DNA from: a virus
IMG/VR virus record: IMGVR_UViG_3300027759_003990
Location: 1-28,232 of that record
Length of the DNA stretch: 28,232 nt
Strand: one strand, 5' to 3'
The notes below the pieces were generated by a model that saw only the letters and a program-made list of their open reading frames with translations, was not told the origin of the DNA and made no database searches. A program made the position numbers and the translations under genes. Positions 12,298-19,628 of this stretch are shown here, in pieces; positions within the stretch are counted from its first letter, which is position 1; the number at the start of each line of letters is the position of its first letter.

Positions 12298-13509
12298 ATG
12301 CAGACAAATAATTTTTTAGGTTATTATAAAACTAATGGCCAAATATTTACAGATAAGTTATCTTGTATATTAGAAGCTCAAAAAACATTATCAGATATAA
12401 CTTGGCATTTTAATGATGATGTGTTTCAAAAAGTTAATTGGAATATTGAACCACAATTAACTTTGGATGAATATTATAAGTTAAGAGCTCAACAAATCAG
12501 AGATAGATTTGATTATGTTATTATTATGTGTAGTGGTGGTGCCGATAGCACTAATGTTTTATATTCTTTTTTAAATAATAATATACGAGTTGATGAAATA
12601 GTTTCTGGTGCTCCTTTGTCCGGTTTAAAAAATTGGAATTTTAACGACAAAGATTATTCAGCAAATAACACAATAAGTGAAACAAAATTTGCTTTATTTC
12701 CATTACTTAACAAAGTCGCTTCCCATCATCCTTCAATTAAAATTACAATCAATGATTGGTTTGAAGATGTGATTCAATATAAAACCGATGAATGGTTATA
12801 CAATAGTGGAGACTGGATTTCTCCAACAAGTGCTTGTGACCGTAGTTTAGATAAATTTAAACATCTCGTTGATTTGGCTGAAAGTGGTAAAAAAATTGCT
12901 GTTGTTTACGGTATAGATAAGCCTATGATAAGATTTAGTAACAATGGTAATATCAATCTCCGCATTTTTGATAGTGCAATAAACATAGCTAGACAACCAT
13001 TCAAAACAAATTACTCTAATGTTGAAAGAGTTTTATTCTATTATACTCCAGAGTTGCCAGAAATGATGGTCAAACAATGCCATATTGTTTCAAAATATTT
13101 ACATAAAGCTGAAAACAAACATATCATAGAATATATTCATGCATTACAAAATGTAGCAAACCAAAGTTTTGAACTACAAGGTTTAAATTTTTCTGGCCGC
13201 ACTGACGATAGGCCTAAGGGCGAATACCAAAGAGCAATTGTTCCTGCCATATATCCACAAACATATCATTCCAATTTTAAAGATGTATTTCAATGTAAAA
13301 AGGCATGGGGTACATTTATGAATGAACAACATAGTTGGTTCTATGAGTTGCATAAAGATGCAAAAATATATGAGATGATGAAAAGTGATTTTCAATCATT
13401 CTATAAGAATATAGATAGTAAATATTTAAAAGATTCAGGTGCAGGGTTTAAAACATTTTCAAATTACTATAAAATAGGTTTGATAGAAAACTTCAAAATA
13501 ACCTCATGA
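12298..13509 (+). CDS. PP-loop ATPase B (paralogue of C)
   Basis: This 403-residue protein has a PP-loop YVIIMCSGGADSTNVL with SGGADS at 79-84, after an N-terminal region beginning GYYKTNGQIFTDKLSCILEA. The block KKIAVVYGIDKPMIRF (about 198-213) and the C-terminal WFYELHKDAKIYEM...SDFQSFYKNIDSKYL are shared with gene C. It is about half identical to C along its length, so the two arose by duplication; roles as a heterodimer or as successive steps are both possible. The ATG follows the gene A stop directly. The reaction and substrate are unknown; no thiouridine, NAD or GMP synthetase signature was recognised. Confidence 0.7.
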   Translation: MQTNNFLGYYKTNGQIFTDKLSCILEAQKTLSDITWHFNDDVFQKVNWNIEPQLTLDEYYKLRAQQIRDRFDYVIIMCSGGADSTNVLYSFLNNNIRVDEIVSGAPLSGLKNWNFNDKDYSANNTISETKFALFPLLNKVASHHPSIKITINDWFEDVIQYKTDEWLYNSGDWISPTSACDRSLDKFKHLVDLAESGKKIAVVYGIDKPMIRFSNNGNINLRIFDSAINIARQPFKTNYSNVERVLFYYTPELPEMMVKQCHIVSKYLHKAENKHIIEYIHALQNVANQSFELQGLNFSGRTDDRPKGEYQRAIVPAIYPQTYHSNFKDVFQCKKAWGTFMNEQHSWFYELHKDAKIYEMMKSDFQSFYKNIDSKYLKDSGAGFKTFSNYYKIGLIENFKITS

Positions 13510-14675
13510 AAAAGTGGCTAGGCACATACACAGTTAATGGAAAAATATTTTCTGATAAAATTGAAGCAATATTGGAAGCCAATAAAACATTAGCTGATAT
13601 TAATTGGTCATTTCATGATGAAAAATTAAGAAAAATTAAATGGTATGTTGAACCAGAATTACCATTACAAACGTATTACAAGCTTAGAGCCGAACAAATA
13701 CGGAATGAATATGACTATGTTGTTATCATGTTTAGTGGTGGAGCGGACAGTAGAAACATAATACAAACTTTTATAAAAAACAATATTAAAATTGATGAGG
13801 TAATAACTAGCATTCCTGAAACTGGTTTAAATAATTATAAAATAAATAGTCAAAATATTAATTCTGAAAATGCTGCAAGTGAATGGGAACTTTCAGTATA
13901 TCCTGTGTTAAAAGAATTATCAAATTTTTATCCAAATATTAAAATAACAATCAACGATTTATTTAAAAATATGTTGGATTATAAAAGTGATGAATGGTTA
14001 TATCAAAGTTCTGATTGGATACATCCTTCTACTGTTGCAAGATATAAACTAGAAAATTTGAAACACCTAAAAGATTTGGCAGAACAAGGCAAAAAAATTG
14101 GTGTAATTTATGGAACCGATAAACCTTTTTTAGTCTATGAGAACAATGGTTGGTTGACAAGTGTTATTTCAGATTTGGCTGTTAATGTGGCAAGAAGTCC
14201 TTTTGACAATGATTATTCAAATGTTGATATAGTTTTATTTTATTATACCGTTGATATGCCAGAATTAATGATAAAACAATCTCATGTTTTAGCCAGATGG
14301 ATAAATTTACCAGAAAATAACCATATAAAATATTTAATTTACGATAATAGAATTGGTAATGAAACATTTAAAAATACTGTGTATGATAAAATACAAAATA
14401 GCCATTATCAAAGAGAAATAATACCTTGCATTTATCCGGATATCGACATGAAAGAAATATTTCAAGCTCACAAATCACATCAAAATTTTATGGCTCATCA
14501 TGACAATTGGTTCTATGAGTTACATAAAGATACAAAAATATATCAGATGATTAATAGTGATTTTCAATCATTCTATAAGAATATAGATAGTAAATATTTA
14601 AATCGTAACAAAACCGGTTTTCGTCTTTTTAGGCAAGCATTTGGATTGGGGAAAATAGAAAGATTTTTTAATTAA
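13506..14675 (+). CDS. PP-loop ATPase C (paralogue of B)
   Basis: This 389-residue protein has PP-loop YVVIMFSGGADSRNII with SGGADS at 77-82, and the B-like blocks LGTYTVNGKIFSDKIEAILEA, EPELPLQTYYKLRAEQIR, KKIGVIYGTDKPFLVYENNG and WFYELHKDTKIYQM. Compared with B it lacks a loop of about 15 residues near residue 285. It starts within the B stop (ATGA), so A, B and C form one tight operon. Its stop meets the stop of the opposite-strand amidohydrolase with no terminator between them. The 3' end includes a 47-base stretch identical to gene B. Confidence 0.7.
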   Translation: MKKWLGTYTVNGKIFSDKIEAILEANKTLADINWSFHDEKLRKIKWYVEPELPLQTYYKLRAEQIRNEYDYVVIMFSGGADSRNIIQTFIKNNIKIDEVITSIPETGLNNYKINSQNINSENAASEWELSVYPVLKELSNFYPNIKITINDLFKNMLDYKSDEWLYQSSDWIHPSTVARYKLENLKHLKDLAEQGKKIGVIYGTDKPFLVYENNGWLTSVISDLAVNVARSPFDNDYSNVDIVLFYYTVDMPELMIKQSHVLARWINLPENNHIKYLIYDNRIGNETFKNTVYDKIQNSHYQREIIPCIYPDIDMKEIFQAHKSHQNFMAHHDNWFYELHKDTKIYQMINSDFQSFYKNIDSKYLNRNKTGFRLFRQAFGLGKIERFFN

Positions 14676-15721
14676 AGACCGAATAATTTTTCGGCATTTT
14701 TGTAAGCTATATTTTCTAAGTCTTTAATTGGTAGTATAGATTTTTTTAAATCTTTAACATCATTAAACTTGTTGGATCCAAAAGGATCTTCATGTGGGTA
14801 ATCGGTGCAAAATAATAATCTATCACTACCAAATTCGTCTACCATATATTTTAAAGTTTCGGTTTTTTCCACATCTACCGCAATGAAAAGATTATTTTTA
14901 AAATAATGTAAAGGATCATTTTTAAATTGATTTTTTAAATTTTTATAACAATTAATTATCAAATAGTCATAGACTTCTGCAATCACTATTTTAATTTTTG
15001 GAAAACGATCTAATAGTCCAGAAACTATTAAGTCATAAATTAATAGTTCTTTATCTATAAGAGTATCATTTTTGTGAATAGATTTATACTGTAAAGAATA
15101 TTTTTTGGATACTTTTGCATGATGCATTGCAGTATGAGCAAAAATTATAATATTATTCTTTTCACATTTTTCAAATAACAAATCAATATCTTTTATAGTA
15201 GATAATGGCCGGCATCCTTTATCATATTCATCCAAATAAATTATATCAATGTATATTGCTTTAAAATTATTTTCTATAACCCAATCAATTTCTTTTAATG
15301 CTAGTTTCATATTTTGTACGGCAACCATTGCAACTGAAAAAAATCTATTAGGATAAGAATCTACAATTTTTTTAATTTCTATATTGAAACTGTGTGCCAT
15401 TTCAGCAGCCAAATTAGGTTCAACAGAAGTATTAAATCTCATAGTATATTCTTGAGGACCTAATAATTGTTTGTCAATGCCTAAAGAGTCCAAATATTCT
15501 AGTCGGTGTTTTATACTGGAAATTCCTGGCAAAACACAATGTTTGTTTATTGGTGCCATTCGATTGTAATTGATTTTTACCGGATCAGATTTACAAATAA
15601 ATTTTGTTATTTTTTGATTTGAATCAAATTCATATTTCGGTATCAATTCTTTATATTGTTCGGATACATTATCAAATACGGTTGGGGGGATAAAATGACT
15701 ATCACAGTCAATAATTTTCAT
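14672..15721 (-). CDS. Amidohydrolase-2 family protein (ACMSD-like TIM barrel)
   Basis: This 349-residue protein resembles the PF04909 metal-dependent hydrolase/decarboxylase family. It has an N-terminal DCDSHFIPP (5-13, the DxH metal motif), IIIFAHTAMHH (with metal-site His), FCTDYPHEDPFGS (with the late conserved Asp) and the family ending NAEKLFGL. The usual His-rich strand motif after the barrel middle reads IVIAEVYDYL, so one ligand may be replaced. Family members decarboxylate or hydrolyse small ring or carboxylate substrates. AAAGG precedes the ATG, and a late-type TATAAATA lies 32 bases upstream on this strand. It converges on the PP-loop operon, sharing the stop-codon region. Confidence 0.75.
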   Translation of the reverse strand: MKIIDCDSHFIPPTVFDNVSEQYKELIPKYEFDSNQKITKFICKSDPVKINYNRMAPINKHCVLPGISSIKHRLEYLDSLGIDKQLLGPQEYTMRFNTSVEPNLAAEMAHSFNIEIKKIVDSYPNRFFSVAMVAVQNMKLALKEIDWVIENNFKAIYIDIIYLDEYDKGCRPLSTIKDIDLLFEKCEKNNIIIFAHTAMHHAKVSKKYSLQYKSIHKNDTLIDKELLIYDLIVSGLLDRFPKIKIVIAEVYDYLIINCYKNLKNQFKNDPLHYFKNNLFIAVDVEKTETLKYMVDEFGSDRLLFCTDYPHEDPFGSNKFNDVKDLKKSILPIKDLENIAYKNAEKLFGL

Positions 15722-15752
15722 TCATTGAGCCTTTATATATAATGTTTATATA

Positions 15753-15760
15753 TATTTATA
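15753..15760 (-). promoter_or_regulatory. T4 late-type promoter octamer for the amidohydrolase
   Basis: Reading the minus strand, TATAAATA runs from 15760 to 15753, 32 bases before the amidohydrolase ATG. It is an exact match to the T4 late consensus, but the surroundings are very AT-rich, so chance is possible. Confidence 0.5.
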
Positions 15761-15779
15761 ATGAAAGAGGGAGAAAAAC

Positions 15780-15956
15780 ATGACACAACCTAAAGAAATT
15801 GGTGGGGTTCCACCTATTGAGATTTATACGATAGTTAAACCAGAAAAAGATCCTGTTCTGGAACAAGATTCAAAAAATGAAGATGATGAATTTCATCGAA
15901 TAGAATATGAACAAGAATTAAAGTCTAGAAGCCAATCTATAGGGCAAAAAATATAA
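15780..15956 (+). CDS. Small acidic hypothetical protein, 58 residues
   Basis: This frame (MTQPKEIGGVPPIEIYTIVK... EDDEFHRIEYEQELKSRSQS) starts behind GAGGGAG. It has a Pro-containing N-terminal part and a charged helical C-terminal half; it is probably soluble. No family was recognised. It is divergent from the amidohydrolase and ends just before a symmetrical terminator, which fits a self-contained transcript. Confidence 0.55.
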   Translation: MTQPKEIGGVPPIEIYTIVKPEKDPVLEQDSKNEDDEFHRIEYEQELKSRSQSIGQKI

Positions 15957-15957
15957 A

Positions 15958-15983
15958 GATAGTATATAATATATATAACTATC
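15958..15983. terminator. Bidirectional AT-rich hairpin between converging units
   Basis: GATAGT (15958-15963) pairs with ACTATC (15978-15983) around a self-complementary AT core. The minus-strand product is followed by TTTATATTTTTT, a convincing T-tract; the plus-strand tail is weaker. It lies between the 58-residue gene (+) and the minus-strand peptide genes. Confidence 0.5.
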
Positions 15984-16019
15984 AAAAATTATTTCTAATG
16001 GATTTTTATATGTCATTTA

Positions 16020-16106
16020 TTACATTTTAACTATAATATCTAAAGCCATAAGAGTCAAACTACCAATCAATACAATCGCAAATATTAGTTGCGGCAATTT
16101 ATTCAT
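16020..16106 (-). CDS. Tiny membrane peptide, 28 residues
   Basis: The frame MNKLPQLIFAIVLIGSLTLMALDIIVKM has a perfect GGAGGT Shine-Dalgarno and encodes one hydrophobic helix (about residues 6-26) with basic ends. It is the last of three minus-strand genes that all encode membrane segments. The strong ribosome site supports real expression; the function is unknown. Confidence 0.55.
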   Translation of the reverse strand: MNKLPQLIFAIVLIGSLTLMALDIIVKM

Positions 16107-16126
16107 AATACCTCCATCTCAGTTTA

Positions 16127-16210
16127 TTATTTAAATACTCCAGATTCAATTACCATTAAAGACATACACACTATAAGAACAAATATAAAAACAATTGGTT
16201 GCATATTCAT
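16127..16210 (-). CDS. Tiny membrane peptide, 27 residues
   Basis: The frame MNMQPIVFIFVLIVCMSLMVIESGVFK is one transmembrane helix. Its ATG follows directly on the TAA of the upstream coiled-coil gene (TAAATG), so it is likely translated by reinitiation. It resembles the 28-residue peptide downstream in plan and length, perhaps an old duplication. Confidence 0.5.
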   Translation of the reverse strand: MNMQPIVFIFVLIVCMSLMVIESGVFK

Positions 16211-16654
16211 TTATAATTTATACAATTTAAAAAAGTATGTTACTAAAGCAGCAGCTGTCATACACCACCAAAAAAGCTGAGCTTGTTTTTGCCTATCTTT
16301 ATCCATGAATTTTAATTCTTCAGCTCTTTCTTTTTCCATTTTTGCTTTTGTGGCTTCAACTTCTGCCCAAGCAGCTTTACCATATTTTTTAATAGCTTCC
16401 AGTTTTAACTGTTCAATTTTTAGTTGGTGAGCTTTTTCTTTTTGATATTTTTCGTAGGCCTTAAACTCTGCCATTGTGGCTAAGTATTCTTGTTCGGCTT
16501 TGGCTTTCATTCTTTGAATGTGCTGTTGTTGGACCGCCTTTTCCATATCGGCTTGTTGGTCAGTAACTACAGAACTTAATTGTTTGCTTGCTCCTTGAGC
16601 AGCTTTAAAGGTATTAACGGCACCTTGAGCGCCGGCAACAATAGGATCAGCCAT
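16211..16654 (-). CDS. Coiled-coil protein with C-terminal membrane anchor
   Basis: This 147-residue protein begins MADPIVAGAQGAVNTFKAAQ at 16654. An upstream in-frame ATG at 16738 would add 28 unrelated residues across the opposite-strand promoter, so it is not chosen. Residues 35-122 are a long charged helix rich in Ala, Lys, Glu and Gln, predicted coiled coil. The end LFWWCMTAAALVTYFFKLYKL is a single transmembrane helix, making it tail-anchored with the coil in the cytoplasm. No Shine-Dalgarno is evident. It leads a minus-strand set with two tiny membrane peptides. A structural, spanin-like or membrane-remodelling role is possible, but none is shown. Confidence 0.65.
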   Translation of the reverse strand: MADPIVAGAQGAVNTFKAAQGASKQLSSVVTDQQADMEKAVQQQHIQRMKAKAEQEYLATMAEFKAYEKYQKEKAHQLKIEQLKLEAIKKYGKAAWAEVEATKAKMEKERAEELKFMDKDRQKQAQLFWWCMTAAALVTYFFKLYKL

Positions 16655-16706
16655 TTGATTTTTTTTAATTGTGTTATGGGAATAATAAAGAATACCAAAT
16701 GTCAGA

Positions 16707-16735
16707 TTGACAAGGTCTTGAGAATAACGTATAAT
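16707..16735 (+). promoter_or_regulatory. Perfect-consensus sigma70 promoter upstream of the polymerase operon
   Basis: TTGACA (16707-16712), 17 bp, TATAAT (16730-16735): both hexamers match consensus exactly. It reads into the Sm-like gene and polymerase 43, restoring strong early transcription after the island. It overlaps the 5' flank of the minus-strand coiled-coil gene. Confidence 0.88.
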
Positions 16736-16776
16736 CACATCAACTACATACTTATTTATAACGTGGAGATAATCAA

Positions 16777-17088
16777 ATGAAGATATTAGCTATGAAACTA
16801 GTTACCGGAGAAGAAATTCTTGGTGAAATTGAATCGGAATCAGAAACCGAATTTGTACTCGAAAACCCAGTTGGTATTGCCATTGTGCGTGACCCTAAGA
16901 CCGGTCAACCCAATGTCGGTTTTGCACCTTTCCCATTACATGCCGAACAAAAGAAAGGTTCCACGCTTGCCATCGCTAAGAAGAATGTAGTATACTCTTA
17001 TATTCCAGCAGAGGATTTTGTTAATAATTATAACAGCGTCTTTGGTTCTGGTATTGTGGTAGCAAAACAACAAATCATTACAGGTTAA
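16777..17088 (+). CDS. Small protein with Sm/LSm-like N-terminal pattern
   Basis: This 103-residue protein begins MKILAMKLVTGEEILGEIESE, then EFVLENPVGIAIV and a Pro/Gly-rich loop with FAPFPLH, followed by a strand KNVVYSYIP and a tail with NNYNSVFGSGIVV. The 'KLxTGEEIxGEI...VLxNPV' pattern resembles the Sm1 part of Sm/LSm RNA-binding barrels and is common beside polymerase in T4-like phages of aquatic hosts. RNA binding is an inference only. It is the first gene after a perfect promoter and ends two bases before the polymerase TTG start, so it may also act through coupling. Confidence 0.6.
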   Translation: MKILAMKLVTGEEILGEIESESETEFVLENPVGIAIVRDPKTGQPNVGFAPFPLHAEQKKGSTLAIAKKNVVYSYIPAEDFVNNYNSVFGSGIVVAKQQIITG

Positions 17089-17090
17089 AT

Positions 17091-19628
17091 TTGAGCAATT
17101 TTTATACAAATGTTCAATGTTTCGGTAACAACATATTATATCGAGGCATTCAAAATGGCAAAAGAGTGAAGGATAAAATCAATTATTCTCCTTCACTTTT
17201 TATACCTTCCAAAAAAATAACAAACTACACCTCACTTGAAGGTGATTATCTTGATGAGAAAAAATTTGCCTCTGTCAAAGCGGCAAGAGATTACATCAAA
17301 CAATTTGAAGATGTGTCTGGGGCCCCTAAGATTTGTGGCCAAACTCGATTTGAATATGCTTTTATTGCCGACCAACATGGCATGGTCGATTATGATTATG
17401 AAAAAGTATCTGTTGCTGTAATCGATATTGAGGTTGGTTCAGAGAATGGCTTTCCTGATCCATACGAAGCAAACGAACCTATTACAGCAATCTGTTTAAA
17501 ATTCCTCAATGGTAAGCCAATCGTATTTGGCTGTGGTGAGTATCAAGTTGAAGAAGGTGAAATCTATATTCGTTGTAAAGATGAATACAATCTCTGTAAG
17601 AAATTCCTAGAGTTTTGGAAAGACAAATATCCAGACATCGTAACTGGCTGGAACACCAAGTTCTTTGATATACCTTATCTTGTCAATCGTTTTCGTAAGA
17701 TTTTAGGTGATGATGAAGCCAAGAAATTGTCGCCATGGAATTACATTACAGAACGCAAGGCATATGTAAACAATCGACAGTTAATTGATTACACACTTGT
17801 TGGTGTATCCTCACTTGATTATATTGAACTATACAAATGGTACGCACCAGGTGGTAAATCACAAGAGTCCTATCGTTTGGATAATATCGCACAAGTAGAA
17901 CTTGGTGAAGGTAAACTAGACTATGATGAGTATGATAACCTCAATGCTCTGTATCGTTTAAACTTTCAGAAGTTTATTGAGTACAACATTAAAGACGTTG
18001 AACTCATTATTAAACTTGAAGATAAATTAAAACTGATTGAACTGGCAGTAACTCTTGCCTATGACACCAAATCAAACTTTGAAGATGTGTTTGCTCAAAC
18101 TCGTATGTGGGATTCTCTAACATATTCCTATTTGTTTGAGAAAGGTATTATCGTACCACCAAGAGTTATTAAAGATAAAGATTCAGCATTTGAAGGTGCA
18201 TATGTTAAAGATCCACAAGTTGGTTCACACAATTGGGTTGCTTCATTTGACTTGAACTCTCTGTATCCACATTTGATGATGCAGTATAATATTTCACCAG
18301 AAACTTTGATTGAACCACAAAATTACACAGAAGAAATGCGTGAGATTATTTCACAAGGTGTTTCTGTTGATAAACTTCTAAAGAAAGAAGTTGACACATC
18401 TAAATTAAAAGATGCAACACTAACACCAAATGGCCAATTCTTCCGTACCGACTTTCAAGGTTTCTTACCAAAAATGATGGAAGAAATGTATGAAGATAGA
18501 AAGAAATTTAAGAAGCTGATGCTTCAAGCAAAACAGGAGTATGAAAATGAAACGGATGATTCCAAAAAATACGCAATCGAAAAACGAATTGCCAAATACA
18601 ATAACATTCAGTTGGCCAAAAAGGTCTCTCTTAACTCTGCTTATGGTGCTTTGGGTTCTCAGTATTTCCGTTTCTACGATTTGCGGATGGCTCTTGGCGT
18701 CACTACTGCTGGCCAATTAAGCATTCGTTGGATTGAGAATAAACTAAATCAATACATGAACAAATTGTTGGACACTAAAAATGATGACTACGTTATTGCG
18801 AGCGATACTGATTCGATTTATTTACGTCTTGGAGGCCTCGTTACAAAGGTCTATGGTGATAGAGATGTTGATACAAACAACATCATTGCATTCATGGATA
18901 AAGTATGTGATGATAAGATTCAACCGTTTATTGATGTTTCCTATCAAGAACTTGCAGATTACGTTAATGCGTATTCGCAGAAAATGGAGATGAAACGAGA
19001 GGCATTGTCTAACAAAGGATTGTGGACTGCCAAGAAACGATATATTCTAAACATTTTTAATAACGAAGGTGTATCATATAAAGAGCCATACATGAAAGTC
19101 ATGGGTTTAGAAATGATTAAGTCCTCAACACCATCTTCAATTCGTGAGAAGATGAAACAGGCTATCAAAATAATGATGTCTGGCACAGAACAAGACATAC
19201 ACAATTTTATTGCCAAGTTTAGAGAAGAATTTCGTAATCTACCACCAGAAGAAATATCTTTTCCCCGTGGTCTTAATGGTTTGAATAAATATTCAGATGC
19301 AGCCACTTTATATAAATTAGGAACACCAATTCATGTTAAAGGTGCAATTTTATATAACAACTTTTTAAATCAAAATAATCTTACCAAAAAATATCCACTC
19401 ATTCAAGAAGGCGAGAAGGTCAAGTTTACATACTTGAAGATGCCAAATCATTTTAAAGATACAGTCATTTCATATCCTTCACGATTACCAAAAGAATTAG
19501 GTTTGCATGATTATATCGATTATGATATGCAATTCGATAAAGCTTTCTTAGAACCAATCAAAGTCATTTTAGATTGTATGGGCTGGTCTACAGAAAAGGT
19601 AAGTACATTGGAGGACTTTTTCTCATGA
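17091..19628 (+). CDS. 43: DNA polymerase, family B (T4 gp43-like)
   Basis: This 845-residue replicative polymerase has a 3'-5' exonuclease. The N-terminus SNFYTNVQCFGNNILYRG aligns with T4 gp43 (KEFYISIETVGNNIVER), which fixes the start at a TTG codon; the next in-frame ATG is over 100 residues further in. Exonuclease ligands D112 and E114 lie in VIDIEVGS; IVTGWNTKFFDIPYL and YNIKDVELI are Exo II and III. Polymerase motif A is DLNSLYP (387-393), motif B KKVSLNSAYG (510-519), motif C DTDS (572-575), and AKKRY follows. The C-terminal STLEDFFS is a clamp-binding tail like that of T4. Shine-Dalgarno support is weak. The stop overlaps the next start. Confidence 0.97.
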   Translation: MSNFYTNVQCFGNNILYRGIQNGKRVKDKINYSPSLFIPSKKITNYTSLEGDYLDEKKFASVKAARDYIKQFEDVSGAPKICGQTRFEYAFIADQHGMVDYDYEKVSVAVIDIEVGSENGFPDPYEANEPITAICLKFLNGKPIVFGCGEYQVEEGEIYIRCKDEYNLCKKFLEFWKDKYPDIVTGWNTKFFDIPYLVNRFRKILGDDEAKKLSPWNYITERKAYVNNRQLIDYTLVGVSSLDYIELYKWYAPGGKSQESYRLDNIAQVELGEGKLDYDEYDNLNALYRLNFQKFIEYNIKDVELIIKLEDKLKLIELAVTLAYDTKSNFEDVFAQTRMWDSLTYSYLFEKGIIVPPRVIKDKDSAFEGAYVKDPQVGSHNWVASFDLNSLYPHLMMQYNISPETLIEPQNYTEEMREIISQGVSVDKLLKKEVDTSKLKDATLTPNGQFFRTDFQGFLPKMMEEMYEDRKKFKKLMLQAKQEYENETDDSKKYAIEKRIAKYNNIQLAKKVSLNSAYGALGSQYFRFYDLRMALGVTTAGQLSIRWIENKLNQYMNKLLDTKNDDYVIASDTDSIYLRLGGLVTKVYGDRDVDTNNIIAFMDKVCDDKIQPFIDVSYQELADYVNAYSQKMEMKREALSNKGLWTAKKRYILNIFNNEGVSYKEPYMKVMGLEMIKSSTPSSIREKMKQAIKIMMSGTEQDIHNFIAKFREEFRNLPPEEISFPRGLNGLNKYSDAATLYKLGTPIHVKGAILYNNFLNQNNLTKKYPLIQEGEKVKFTYLKMPNHFKDTVISYPSRLPKELGLHDYIDYDMQFDKAFLEPIKVILDCMGWSTEKVSTLEDFFS

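Noticed and set aside
16089-16280. + strand 63-codon frame opposite the tiny membrane peptides
   Set aside because: No Shine-Dalgarno; it is antisense to the minus-strand frames, which have coupled starts or GGAGGT.
16580-16780. + strand 66-codon frame across the promoter at 16707
   Set aside because: It runs through a perfect sigma70 promoter and is antisense to the coiled-coil gene.
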